Below are positions 6,921-13,159 of a DNA stretch of 13,531 bases, in pieces. Within the stretch, counting starts at the first letter, position 1, and each line of letters opens with the position of its first letter. Under the pieces are notes generated by a model. The model made no database searches, had not been told where the DNA came from, and saw nothing but the letters and a program-made list of their open reading frames with translations. The stretch covers positions 1-13,531 of the forward strand of contig NZ_CAJJWO010000104.1 of assembly GCF_905196875.1 (NCBI RefSeq). Direction: 5' to 3'. The translations under genes were made by a program, and so were the position numbers. The stretch is from an uncultured Parabacteroides sp. GTDB taxonomy: Bacteria; Bacteroidota; Bacteroidia; Bacteroidales; Tannerellaceae.

Positions 6921-7556
6921 TTATCGTTCGAAGGAAACAGTCGTTTTACCTTCGGATTTTCGGATGAATACTTTTTTATCGTGTTCGTCGTCGTCCGAAT
7001 AGATATGTGTACCGTTATATTTCCAAGAGACTATTTTGGCGTAGTATTTACCGCCGATCACATCTTTGTCTGTGTATTTATAGGTGACATCCAGTTGGTC
7101 GGTATCGCCGTTTACATAGATAGGAAATGTATAGGTGCTGTGTCTCTCGTCGCCATACGCGCTCAATGTGCAATAATACAGGTTTTCCCCTTCGTCGAGA
7201 TAAATCCAGTTATGATTGCCGTTGTAGCGTATGATGTCGGTGCCGAGGTCTGCCTGCCGGTCATTGGTGCGTTCGATGGGATTTTCCAGTTTATTGCTCC
7301 ATGACACGGGATAAGTATTCGGGTCATCCGGGTTGATCAGGCTGTTCCCTTTCTCATCGATATAGTACAGACGTAAAGTGTTTGCCCTTCCGAAAAAACT
7401 ACCGTCCGGTATACTGTCCATCCAGGCTTCCGTCCCTTCTCCTCCGCCTCCTTCCGGGTCTTTTTCATTGGGGTTCACGAGATGATCGTTGCAGTTGGTG
7501 AGTCCGACCACACAAAATAAAAGTGACAATATGCCCGATAAATAATTTGTTTTCAT
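6921..7556 (-). CDS. Putative lipoprotein of unknown function
   Basis: Protein of 211 residues that I do not recognise. The N-terminus MKTNYLSGILSLLFCVVGLTNC looks like a lipoprotein signal, with C22 as the likely lipidated residue; the -1 residue is Asn, which is unusual for a strict lipobox, though Bacteroidetes signals are looser. A short acidic/Gly linker follows (DPEGGGGEG, about 36-44). The body is rich in Tyr, Asp, Asn and Thr with alternating beta-like segments (YHIYSDDDEHD-like acidic loops, YKYTDKDVIGGKYYAKIVSW), suggesting a beta-sandwich exposed at the cell envelope. The start is ATG 7554-7556; a GTG four codons upstream is less likely. It follows the DUF1080 gene by 27 bp, so the two probably share an mRNA that ends at 6866-6895. 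Confidence 0.75.
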   Translation of the reverse strand: MKTNYLSGILSLLFCVVGLTNCNDHLVNPNEKDPEGGGGEGTEAWMDSIPDGSFFGRANTLRLYYIDEKGNSLINPDDPNTYPVSWSNKLENPIERTNDRQADLGTDIIRYNGNHNWIYLDEGENLYYCTLSAYGDERHSTYTFPIYVNGDTDQLDVTYKYTDKDVIGGKYYAKIVSWKYNGTHIYSDDDEHDKKVFIRKSEGKTTVSFER

Positions 7557-7583
7557 AATGTTAAACACTTTACCTGTTATTTC

Positions 7584-8369
7584 TTACATTTCTCTCAGCC
7601 AGATATTCCGGAAGCTGATCGGTTCGCTGGGGTCGCCATGGCTTTGCAGGACAATCGGACCGGCTCCGTGAGGAACGACTTTCGGGAAACCGATATATTC
7701 GGTTGTTCCGAGGATTGTCGTGTTATTCTGTAAAACGATACCATTCTGGATAACAGTGATACGCGGAGGTACGCGATAAGTTCCGTCTTCCTTGAATATC
7801 GGAGCAGTGTAGATAATATCGTATACGTTCCATTCTCCTGGCTTGCGCATGGCGTTTGCCAATGGAGGTGTCTGTTTGTAGATACTTCCGGTCTGTCCGT
7901 TCACGTATGTTTCATTGTTATAGCAGTCGAGCACCTGTACTTCGTACATTCCTTGCATAAAGATACCGCTGTTGCCGCGTGCCTGGCTTTTTCCGGTGAT
8001 ATTTTCAGGAACGCACCATTCGATGTGCAGCTGGTAATTGTTGAATTTTTGCTTGGTCTGGATATCGCCTGTTTTTTTGTTTACAGTGAATACACCGTCG
8101 TGAACGGTCCATTGTGCCGGTTCGCCTTTAGTGCTTTCCCAGGCAGAGAGATCTTTGCCGTCGAACAAGACGATTGCATCCGATGGAGCCGAATTGGTTT
8201 TGATATCTCCCGGTGTTACGATCTTGGGCTGGGGAGTCCAGTATTCCGACATGCCCGGGGTCATCTTTTCGGGTTGCGGATACTCTTTCTGTTGTGCACT
8301 TAGATTAACACAAGCTGTACAAGCCATTGCGGCCAGTACAGTCTTGATAGTAATGTCTTTCTTTCTCAT
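7584..8369 (-). CDS. Secreted DUF1080 (3-keto-disaccharide hydrolase family) protein
   Basis: Exported protein of 261 residues. The signal peptide (MRKKDITIKTVLAAMACTACVNLSA, cleavage probably after A25) is followed by a spacer rich in Pro, Lys and Thr (about 26-60). A single DUF1080/PF06439 domain then spans about 63-261, with the family phrases IVLFDGKDLSAWES, the NSGIFMQGMYEVQVLDCYNN core and the terminal GPIVLQSHGDPSEPISFRNIWLRE. The fold is concanavalin-like. Some characterised members cleave 3-keto-glycosides, so a role in sugar or glycoside breakdown in the periplasm or on the surface is plausible. No oxidoreductase or SusC/D partner is present in this window, so the substrate is unknown. 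It forms a two-gene unit with the downstream lipoprotein. Confidence 0.88.
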   Translation of the reverse strand: MRKKDITIKTVLAAMACTACVNLSAQQKEYPQPEKMTPGMSEYWTPQPKIVTPGDIKTNSAPSDAIVLFDGKDLSAWESTKGEPAQWTVHDGVFTVNKKTGDIQTKQKFNNYQLHIEWCVPENITGKSQARGNSGIFMQGMYEVQVLDCYNNETYVNGQTGSIYKQTPPLANAMRKPGEWNVYDIIYTAPIFKEDGTYRVPPRITVIQNGIVLQNNTTILGTTEYIGFPKVVPHGAGPIVLQSHGDPSEPISFRNIWLREM

Positions 8370-8405
8370 GGTCTAAATAATTTTAGGTTTACAATTAAGT
8401 AATTG

Positions 8406-8413
8406 CAAAGCTA
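8406..8413 (-). promoter_or_regulatory. TAnnTTTG -7 box upstream of the DUF1080 gene
   Basis: TAGCTTTG on the minus strand lies 36 bases upstream of the DUF1080 ATG, which would give a leader of about 30 nt. No convincing TTTG -33 element was found at the right spacing. The 89-bp spacer 8370-8458 holds nothing else I can identify. Confidence 0.5.
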
Positions 8414-8458
8414 CGTAATTATTTGCCACGTTGTAATCAGTTTACCTAAAAAACTGAC

Positions 8459-8923
8459 TTATTGATTATGACAAAAAAGGCGTTTTTCGGCCAAAGCTTC
8501 GTATTTTGTTCCCGGTCGTCCGTAGTTGCAATACGGATAAATGCTGATGCCTCCCCGTGGGGTGAAAATTCCTGTCACTTCGATATACTTCGGGTCCATC
8601 AATTGGATCAGGTCTTTCATGATAATGTTTACACAGTCTTCATGGAAAGCACCGTGGCTGCGGAAGCTGAACAGGTATAATTTCAAACTTTTACTTTCAA
8701 CCATCTTTACATCAGGGATATAGTCGATGTGTATCGTGGCAAAGTCCGGTTGTCCTGTGATCGGGCAAAGGCTTGTGAATTCAGGGCAGTTGAAACGCAC
8801 CCAGTAATCGTTGCCGGGATGTTTGTTAGTGAATGCTTCGAGCACTTCAGGTGCATAGTCCTGTTTATATTCGGTAGAACCGCCCAGCAGGTGCAGTTCG
8901 TTTTCTTCTTTTCTTGTATCCAT
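8459..8923 (-). CDS. queF: NADPH-dependent 7-cyano-7-deazaguanine reductase (QueF, type I)
   Basis: Cytoplasmic nitrile reductase of 154 residues that converts preQ0 to preQ1 with NADPH, the step after QueC in queuosine biosynthesis. The short single-domain (YkvM-like) form is about the usual length of 150-165. The catalytic cysteine is C53 in FTSLCPITGQPDF, with D60 next to it; the QueF signature ESKSLKLYLFSFRSHGAFHE carries E76, K78 and, at its end, H94 and E95. The position of C53, D60 and E95 matches the spacing known in the Bacillus enzyme. The gene starts at ATG 8921-8923, 89 bp after queC, probably in one mRNA; the spacer is filled with short repeats. Confidence 0.97.
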   Translation of the reverse strand: MDTRKEENELHLLGGSTEYKQDYAPEVLEAFTNKHPGNDYWVRFNCPEFTSLCPITGQPDFATIHIDYIPDVKMVESKSLKLYLFSFRSHGAFHEDCVNIIMKDLIQLMDPKYIEVTGIFTPRGGISIYPYCNYGRPGTKYEALAEKRLFCHNQ

Positions 8924-8930
8924 TTTTAGA

Positions 8931-8954
8931 GTTGATAGTTGATAAGTGATAGTT
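8931..8954. repeat. GTTGATA-type tandem repeat upstream of queF
   Basis: GTTGATA (8931-8937), GTTGATAA (8938-8945), GTGATA (8946-8951) and GTT form a degenerate 6-8-bp repeat starting 7 bases upstream of the queF ATG. It is close enough to affect ribosome loading. The rest of the spacer (8955-9000) is AT-rich without visible structure. Confidence 0.6.
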
Positions 8955-9000
8955 CAATGTCACATTAAAATAATATATATGTTTTACAGAAATAGGAATT

Positions 9001-9030
9001 AACTGTCTACTGTCACTTGTCGACTGTCAA
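9001..9030. repeat. ACTGTC-type tandem repeat overlapping the queC stop
   Basis: AACTGTCT, ACTGTCAC, TTGTCG and ACTGTCAATT lie head to tail and run across the queC stop codon (9013-9015) into the last few codons. The final residues of QueC (LTVDK) are thus encoded by repeat DNA. The repeat may have replaced or extended the original 3' end of the gene. Confidence 0.6.
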
Positions 9031-9684
9031 TTTCCTTTTAAGGTATTTCTCCAGCCCTTCTTTGCGCAACTTGCAAGCGGGGCAATGGCCGCAACCATCA
9101 GCAGGGACTCCGTTGTAGCAGGTCAGTGTTTGCGTGCGGACCAGATCGAATACACCCAGTTTGTCGGAGAGTTGCCATACTTCGCTCTTGTCGCGGTCCA
9201 TCAGCGGTGTGTGGATCACGAACTGTTCGTCCATGGCCAGGTTGAGCGTCACATTGAGCGAACGGATAAACGTGTCACGGCAATCCGGGTATCCGCTGAA
9301 ATCGGCTTCCGAAACGCCCGTAACGAGATGAAAGATACCTTTGCTCCGTGCCATAATAGCGGCAAAGGTAAGGAATACCATGTTTCTGCCCGGGACGAAT
9401 GTGTTTGGATAACTGTCAGCGGGTTTGTCTTCGTCCATCGTGATAGAAGAGTCCGTTAGCGAGTTGGGAGCCAGTTGGCTGATCAGAGAAACGTCCAGTA
9501 ACTGGAACGGAACATTGGCGTCTGCAGCAATCTTCCGTGCAATATCGATTTCGAGAGAGTGTTTCTGACCGTAAGTAAAACATACGGCTTCTACATGTGT
9601 AAAATGCTTCTTTGCCCAGAAAAGGCAGGTCGTGGAGTCTTGTCCACCGGAGAAGCATACCAAAGCGGCTTCTTGATGTTTCAT
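9013..9684 (-). CDS. queC: 7-cyano-7-deazaguanine synthase QueC
   Basis: Cytoplasmic ATP-dependent enzyme of 223 residues that turns 7-carboxy-7-deazaguanine into preQ0 using ammonia. The PP-loop SGGQDS (12-17) follows beta-strand AALVCF. The four zinc cysteines C189, C198, C201 and C204 sit in TCYNGVPADGCGHCPACKLR. Family phrases FVPGRNMVFLTFAA and GVSEADFSGYPDCRDTFI are present. Length is normal. The start is ATG 9682-9684 (MKHQEAALVCFSGG); an upstream GTG at 9720 would add a Lys/Arg-rich extension not usual for the family. It precedes queF, so the two consecutive pathway steps are co-transcribed; queD and queE are not in the window. It is divergent from the FadL-like gene. Confidence 0.97.
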   Translation of the reverse strand: MKHQEAALVCFSGGQDSTTCLFWAKKHFTHVEAVCFTYGQKHSLEIDIARKIAADANVPFQLLDVSLISQLAPNSLTDSSITMDEDKPADSYPNTFVPGRNMVFLTFAAIMARSKGIFHLVTGVSEADFSGYPDCRDTFIRSLNVTLNLAMDEQFVIHTPLMDRDKSEVWQLSDKLGVFDLVRTQTLTCYNGVPADGCGHCPACKLRKEGLEKYLKRKLTVDK

Positions 9685-9723
9685 ACTTTTCTTGTTTTTA
9701 ATACGTGGTTTAGCAAGCACACG

Positions 9724-9744
9724 GCAAAGGAAACATTCCTTTGC
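9724..9744 (-). promoter_or_regulatory. Perfect 9-bp dyad at the 5' end of the queC transcript
   Basis: GCAAAGGAA (9724-9732) and TTCCTTTGC (9736-9744) pair perfectly around a 3-nt spacer. The dyad begins 4 bases downstream of the queC -7 box (9749-9756), so it covers the predicted start point near 9742. It could be a repressor operator or a 5' mRNA hairpin. I do not see the preQ1-I aptamer consensus here. Confidence 0.55.
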
Positions 9745-9748
9745 GCTG

Positions 9749-9756
9749 CAAAGATA
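9749..9756 (-). promoter_or_regulatory. TAnnTTTG -7 box of the queC-queF unit
   Basis: TATCTTTG on the minus strand lies 64 bases upstream of the queC ATG, predicting a leader of about 58 nt. No good -33 TTTG is visible about 20 bp further upstream. Confidence 0.55.
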
Positions 9757-9790
9757 AATAGATTTTCTGAATTATTTGATTTGGAGAGAG

Positions 9791-9843
9791 ATTGCACACA
9801 AACAATGGAAATGTGCCGCACATTTTGGTTAAAAGTGTGCAAT
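9791..9843. promoter_or_regulatory. 53-bp symmetric nested palindrome between divergent promoters
   Basis: The outer arms ATTGCACAC (9791-9799) and GTGTGCAAT (9835-9843) are exact reverse complements. Exactly centred between them is the inner palindrome ATGTGC-C-GCACAT (9811-9823), with 11-bp spacers on both sides, so the whole element is symmetric about 9817. The same TGTGC core occurs four times in alternating orientation. The right arm sits where the -33 element of the FadL-like gene's promoter is expected, and the left arm is 35 bp from the queC -7 box. It looks like a multi-dimer operator; the binding protein is unknown. Confidence 0.7.
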
Positions 9844-9867
9844 GTTAAGGAAAAGTCTTTATCTTTG
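9836..9867 (+). promoter_or_regulatory. Promoter of the FadL-like gene
   Basis: TATCTTTG (9860-9867) fits the TAnnTTTG -7 element. TGTG (9836-9839), a one-base variant of TTTG, stands 20 bp upstream at the expected -33 spacing, inside the right arm of the nested palindrome. The leader to the ATG at 9899 is about 25 nt. Confidence 0.55.
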
Positions 9868-9898
9868 TCGCTGTTTTTGTAATAAAGAATAGTAAAAT

Positions 9899-11281
9899 AT
9901 GAAGAAAAAAGTATTATTAGGTGCGGCATTGATGATGTTGCCACTGTTCTCTTTCGCTGGTGGATATTTGACAAATACGAATCAGCATGCTGCCTTTCTG
10001 AGATCTCTTTCGCGAGGAGCTGCAATTGATATAGATGGTGCTTTATCTAACCCTGCGGGTCTTTCTTTCTTGCCAACAGATGGTTTTCGCGTAGGTGTGA
10101 GTATCCAGAGTGCTTTCCAGACTAGAAATATTGATGCCTCTTTTGGTACATACAATGGTTTCGACCCGGTCAATCAGAAGCCAACAGTGGCAGAGACTCC
10201 CTACAAAAAGTATTACAAAGGAAAAGCGGCTGCTCCTGTGATTCCGAGTGTTTTCGCGGCTTACAAAAAAGGCGACTGGACTATTTCCGGATTCTTCGCC
10301 ATCACGGGTGGTGGTGGTAAGGCTTCGTTTAACGACGGTCTGCCTATGTTTGAATCGGCTGCTATGGCCGGTATCTTCCAGGAAAGCTTGATGAACTATA
10401 TAAAGACAGGCGGTCAGAGTCCCATCGTCACTCCGGAAATGTATACTATTAACAGTGCGATGGATGGTAAACAGTTTATTTATTCTCTACAACTTGGTTT
10501 GGGATACAAAATCACGGACTGGCTTTCAGCCTTTGCCGGTGGTCGAATGAATTATTTTTCAGGAAACTACGACGGTTATCTGAATGCAAAACTAAAACAA
10601 AATCTGGGCGGAGCAGAATTGATGGCGCTGGCTTTGGATTGCGACCAGACAGGTTGGGGATTAACGCCGGTTCTTGGAGTCGATATCAAACATGGTAAAT
10701 TCAATTTCGGTGCCAAATATGAGTTCAAGACGAACCTGAATATCGAAAACGATACAAAGAAGTTGGATTATCCCGAAAGTGCGGAAGATTTGGTCGGTGC
10801 TTACAAGCATGGTGTGAATACGCCGAACGACATCCCTTCAATGCTTTCTGTGGCTGCATCTTATCAGTTTTTGCCCATGTTGAAAGCTTCTGTAGAGTAT
10901 CACTTCTTCGATGATAAGAAAGCGGGCATGGCCGGTGGAAAACAGAAAGAACTTGAAAGGGGAACCAACGAGTATTTGCTGGGTATCGAGTGGGATGTTA
11001 TCAAGAGATTGACTATTAGCGGTGGTGCCCAGATTACAGATTACGGTTTGTCGGACAAATATCAGACCGATACTAGTTTCTCCTGCGACTCTTACTCGCT
11101 AGGCTTCGGAGCCAAGGTGATGTTGAGCGAAAAGATGGCATTAAACGTGGGTTATATGTGGACAACCTACCATGATTATACAAAGAAATCGGACAATTAC
11201 AATGGCACGGGGCTTCCCGGAACTAATGTATATAGCCGTACCAATAAAGTATTTGGTCTAAGTCTGGATTACGCTTTTTAA
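9899..11281 (+). CDS. FadL/OmpP1/TodX-family outer-membrane transport protein
   Basis: Outer-membrane beta-barrel of 460 residues. The signal peptide (MKKKVLLGAALMMLPLFSFA, cleavage after A20) is followed immediately by the FadL-type N-terminal hatch, GGYLTNTNQHAAFLRSLSRGAAIDIDGALSNPAGLSFL, whose SNPAG motif is diagnostic for the family. The rest alternates amphipathic strands with Gly/Asn/Asp loops (for example LQLGLGYKITDWLSAFAGGRMNY and LGFGAKVMLSEKMALNVGYMW) and ends in an aromatic residue (LDYAF), as needed for barrel assembly. FadL proteins move hydrophobic compounds such as fatty acids across the outer membrane; the substrate here is not evident. Monocistronic, with its own promoter and terminator. 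Confidence 0.92.
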   Translation: MKKKVLLGAALMMLPLFSFAGGYLTNTNQHAAFLRSLSRGAAIDIDGALSNPAGLSFLPTDGFRVGVSIQSAFQTRNIDASFGTYNGFDPVNQKPTVAETPYKKYYKGKAAAPVIPSVFAAYKKGDWTISGFFAITGGGGKASFNDGLPMFESAAMAGIFQESLMNYIKTGGQSPIVTPEMYTINSAMDGKQFIYSLQLGLGYKITDWLSAFAGGRMNYFSGNYDGYLNAKLKQNLGGAELMALALDCDQTGWGLTPVLGVDIKHGKFNFGAKYEFKTNLNIENDTKKLDYPESAEDLVGAYKHGVNTPNDIPSMLSVAASYQFLPMLKASVEYHFFDDKKAGMAGGKQKELERGTNEYLLGIEWDVIKRLTISGGAQITDYGLSDKYQTDTSFSCDSYSLGFGAKVMLSEKMALNVGYMWTTYHDYTKKSDNYNGTGLPGTNVYSRTNKVFGLSLDYAF

Positions 11282-11309
11282 CCTATACATATATATAATA
11301 AATCAGCCG

Positions 11310-11348
11310 AAGGGGACTTGCCGCGAAAGCAAGCCCCCTTTTTATTTT
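11310..11348 (+). terminator. Intrinsic terminator of the FadL-like gene
   Basis: AAGGGGACTTGC (11310-11321) pairs with GCAAGCCCCCTT (11329-11340) with a single A-C mismatch around a 7-nt loop, followed by TTTATTTT. It starts 28 bases after the stop codon. Confidence 0.9.
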
Positions 11349-11350
11349 GC

Positions 11351-11378
11351 TTGTCCAACAGAAGGGACAACTCTTTTT
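11351..11378 (+). terminator. Second, weaker terminator-like hairpin
   Basis: TTGTCC (11351-11356) pairs with GGACAA (11365-11370) around an 8-nt loop, with a T-run at 11374-11378. It directly follows the main terminator and may act as a backup. Confidence 0.45.
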
Positions 11379-11486
11379 ATTGCTAAGTATAAACCGAGTC
11401 AACCTATTTTACATATTAGACAGAAAGTAGTCAACTAAAATCATTAAACTACAAGGTATTGAAAGTATCATAATATAGGCCATTGT

Positions 11487-11507
11487 GATAGCATAATATA
11501 TGCTATC
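11487..11507. repeat. Perfect 9-bp AT-rich palindrome downstream of the CTD-like gene
   Basis: GATAGCATA (11487-11495) and TATGCTATC (11499-11507) are exact reverse complements with a 3-nt spacer. It lies 27 bases downstream of the minus-strand gene at 11535, where a terminator is expected, but no T-run follows on that strand. The rest of 11379-11534 is AT-rich and shows no gene. Confidence 0.55.
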
Positions 11508-11534
11508 GGAGTAGTATGCCGGGAATAGGATTGT

Positions 11535-11876
11535 TTAGCGGATAGCCACTTTGCGAACAGTATCGCCGATGCGGATGATATAGTAACCTTTGGCAATGTT
11601 TACGGTATATTCACCGTCCGGTTGTTTCATTTCAAATTCTTTTACGCGGATACCGACGACGCTGTATATTTCGAGTTTGCTTCCGATCGGAGCATTCTTT
11701 ACAACGATCTTATTGTCGTAGGCGCTGATTGAAACGGAGTCGGGTTTCGCTTGTGTTGCAACGGGTTGGGCTGTCGCTGCAACGCGCGTCGAGTCAGCCG
11801 CCTGCTGTGCCTTCACAGTGAGCGAGTTACCAACGTAAACGCTGATCAATAGAATGATGGAAAATAATATTCTCAT
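11535..11876 (-). CDS. Small exported protein made of a T9SS/Por C-terminal-domain-like module
   Basis: Protein of 113 residues. A signal peptide (MRILFSIILLISVYVGNSLTVKA, cleavage near 23) is followed by a low-complexity linker rich in Ala, Thr, Gln and Pro (about 24-48). The remaining 60 or so residues resemble the type IX secretion C-terminal sorting domain: NKIVVKNAPIGSKLEIYSVVGIRVKEF matches the usual beta-strand plus IYNxxGxxV phrase, and GEYTVNIAKGYYIIRIGDTVRKVAIR matches the terminal GxYIVxIG...KVxxR pattern. There is no passenger domain between signal and CTD, so what would be exported is unclear. The start is ATG 11874-11876; an upstream TTG at 11900 overlaps the -7 box and is rejected. 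Family assignment is by eye and moderately sure. Confidence 0.75.
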   Translation of the reverse strand: MRILFSIILLISVYVGNSLTVKAQQAADSTRVAATAQPVATQAKPDSVSISAYDNKIVVKNAPIGSKLEIYSVVGIRVKEFEMKQPDGEYTVNIAKGYYIIRIGDTVRKVAIR

Positions 11877-11897
11877 ATTCGAAACCCTAAATTCGTA

Positions 11898-11905
11898 CAA
11901 ATGTA
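11898..11905 (-). promoter_or_regulatory. TAnnTTTG -7 box of the CTD-like gene
   Basis: TACATTTG on the minus strand lies 21 bases upstream of the ATG at 11876. No clear -33 element is seen about 20 bp further upstream. Confidence 0.45.
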
Positions 11906-11963
11906 TGAATAATTTTGAATATGGGTGATATTTAGTCGTTATTATTTGAGAAAAGCCGCATCA

Positions 11964-12878
11964 TTAGATGGAAAGGACCATGCCTTCGTTTCCCAGAATG
12001 GTGTCGGGATATATTTCCTGGGCTTCCTTATGAAGTGCGGCAAGATCTTCGTAACGCGCGGAATAATGTCCGATAACTAATCGCTTAACACCAGCCTTGA
12101 GAGCAATCTCCGCTGCCTGGCGGGCGGTGGAATGGAATGTCTCTTTGGCACGTGCCTTGTCGCTTTCCATGAATGTCGCTTCATGGTAAAGAAGATCTAC
12201 TCCTTCGATAATCGGGATAATGGAAGGTGAATAGGCTGTATCTGAACAATAGGCATATCGTTTAGGGGCTACCGAAGGACGTGTCAGCCGTGCGTTGGGA
12301 ATGATTTCACCTTCCGGCGTGATATAGTCTTTCCCTTGTTTGATGTCTTTCATCCATCTGACGGGCACCTGGTAGAAGTCGGTCATCTCGCGGATGATAT
12401 GTGCTTCTTTCGGCTTTTCGGCAAACAAAAATCCACAAGTCGGTATCCGGTGTTTCAGCGGAATGGAGTAGACCGAGAGGGAACGGTCTTCCATGATCAG
12501 TGAATGGCTGTGAGTATCTATATGATTGAAGCGGACTTCATAAGGCATTCCTTTGCAAAAGGTATCGAGCACAGGACGCATATAGTTTTCGATCTCTTTC
12601 GGGGCATGGATAACCAGGTCGCCGGTACGTCCCAGCATACCGAGAGTAGAGAGCAGGCCGGGCAAACCGAAACAGTGGTCGCCGTGCAGATGGGAGATGA
12701 ATATATGGTTCAGGCGGCTGAATTTGATACGCATATTACGCATCTGCACCTGGGTGCCTTCGCCACAGTCTATCATATATAATTTATCCCTTAAATCTAC
12801 CACCTGTGAAGTTGCCAGATGCCGCGTGGTCGGTAACGCTGAACCGCATCCTAAAATGTTTAAGTTAAAATCAGCCAT
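11964..12878 (-). CDS. rnz: Ribonuclease Z (tRNA 3'-processing endonuclease)
   Basis: Zinc-dependent endonuclease of 304 residues, the short-form RNase Z length, which cuts the 3' trailer from tRNA precursors in the cytoplasm. The metallo-beta-lactamase motif HxHxDH is SHLHGDH (H63, H65, D67, H68). The N-terminal NILGCGSALPTTRH and CGEGTQVQMR are characteristic of the family. Later metal and catalytic elements are YCSDTAYS (D), the HEATF motif, HSTARQAAEIA, and IGHYSARY. The start is ATG 12876-12878 (MADFNLNILG), matching the usual N-terminus; an in-frame TTG at 12947 would add 23 residues unlike the family. Minus strand, with its own -7 box, 87 bp from the CTD-like gene. Confidence 0.96.
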   Translation of the reverse strand: MADFNLNILGCGSALPTTRHLATSQVVDLRDKLYMIDCGEGTQVQMRNMRIKFSRLNHIFISHLHGDHCFGLPGLLSTLGMLGRTGDLVIHAPKEIENYMRPVLDTFCKGMPYEVRFNHIDTHSHSLIMEDRSLSVYSIPLKHRIPTCGFLFAEKPKEAHIIREMTDFYQVPVRWMKDIKQGKDYITPEGEIIPNARLTRPSVAPKRYAYCSDTAYSPSIIPIIEGVDLLYHEATFMESDKARAKETFHSTARQAAEIALKAGVKRLVIGHYSARYEDLAALHKEAQEIYPDTILGNEGMVLSI

Positions 12879-12904
12879 AGAGGAATACCTTGGATATTTG
12901 TTTG

Positions 12905-12912
12905 CAAAGATA
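12905..12912 (-). promoter_or_regulatory. TAnnTTTG -7 box of rnz
   Basis: TATCTTTG on the minus strand lies 26 bases upstream of the rnz ATG, giving a short leader of about 20 nt. The -33 element is not evident. Confidence 0.5.
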
Positions 12913-12987
12913 ATACAAAAGCATCTGTGTTCTGTGAAAAATAGCAAAAAATGCAGCTTGATTGTTCGTAGGATGAGTTGGATTACA

Positions 12988-13138
12988 TATATTTGTTTGC
13001 TGTCCTAATGGAAGCAAAATATTGTAAGCGAAAAGACTTAAGATATTTTATTCTAAGCCTTAACTAACTTTTTCTTTTTGTTTAAAACGGTTAAATGTAG
13101 AAACGGCCAAGCGTGAGCTTCGCCGTTTCCTTTGTTTT
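12988..13138 (+). ncRNA. Possible small RNA in the rnz-cydB gap (speculative)
   Basis: TATATTTG (12988-12995) fits the -7 element on the plus strand. Downstream are an AT-rich stem (AAAATAT 13016-13022 with ATATTTT 13043-13049, plus TAAG/CTTA inside) and a GC stem GAAACGGC (13100-13107) with GCCGTTTC (13122-13129) containing an inner AAGC/GCTT pair, followed by CTTTGTTTT. That arrangement, promoter then structure then terminator-like hairpin, would give an RNA of about 135 nt. No -33 element at good spacing was found and no known RNA family is recognised. The hairpin may instead belong to the end of the cydB transcript. Confidence 0.25.
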
Positions 13139-13159
13139 ATGGGGCCTGTTTCTTGCAGG

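Noticed and set aside
9685..9756. preQ1 riboswitch upstream of queC
   Set aside because: The leader has hairpins but I cannot find the conserved loop and A-rich tail of preQ1-I, so a riboswitch is not claimed.
9681..10025. 114-codon minus-strand open frame across the queC-fadL spacer
   Set aside because: It runs over the divergent promoters and into the signal-peptide region of the FadL-like gene; no domain or plausible start context.
12879..12947. Upstream TTG start for ribonuclease Z
   Set aside because: It would add 23 residues and would have to be transcribed from beyond the -7 box at 12905-12912; the ATG at 12878 gives the family's normal N-terminus.
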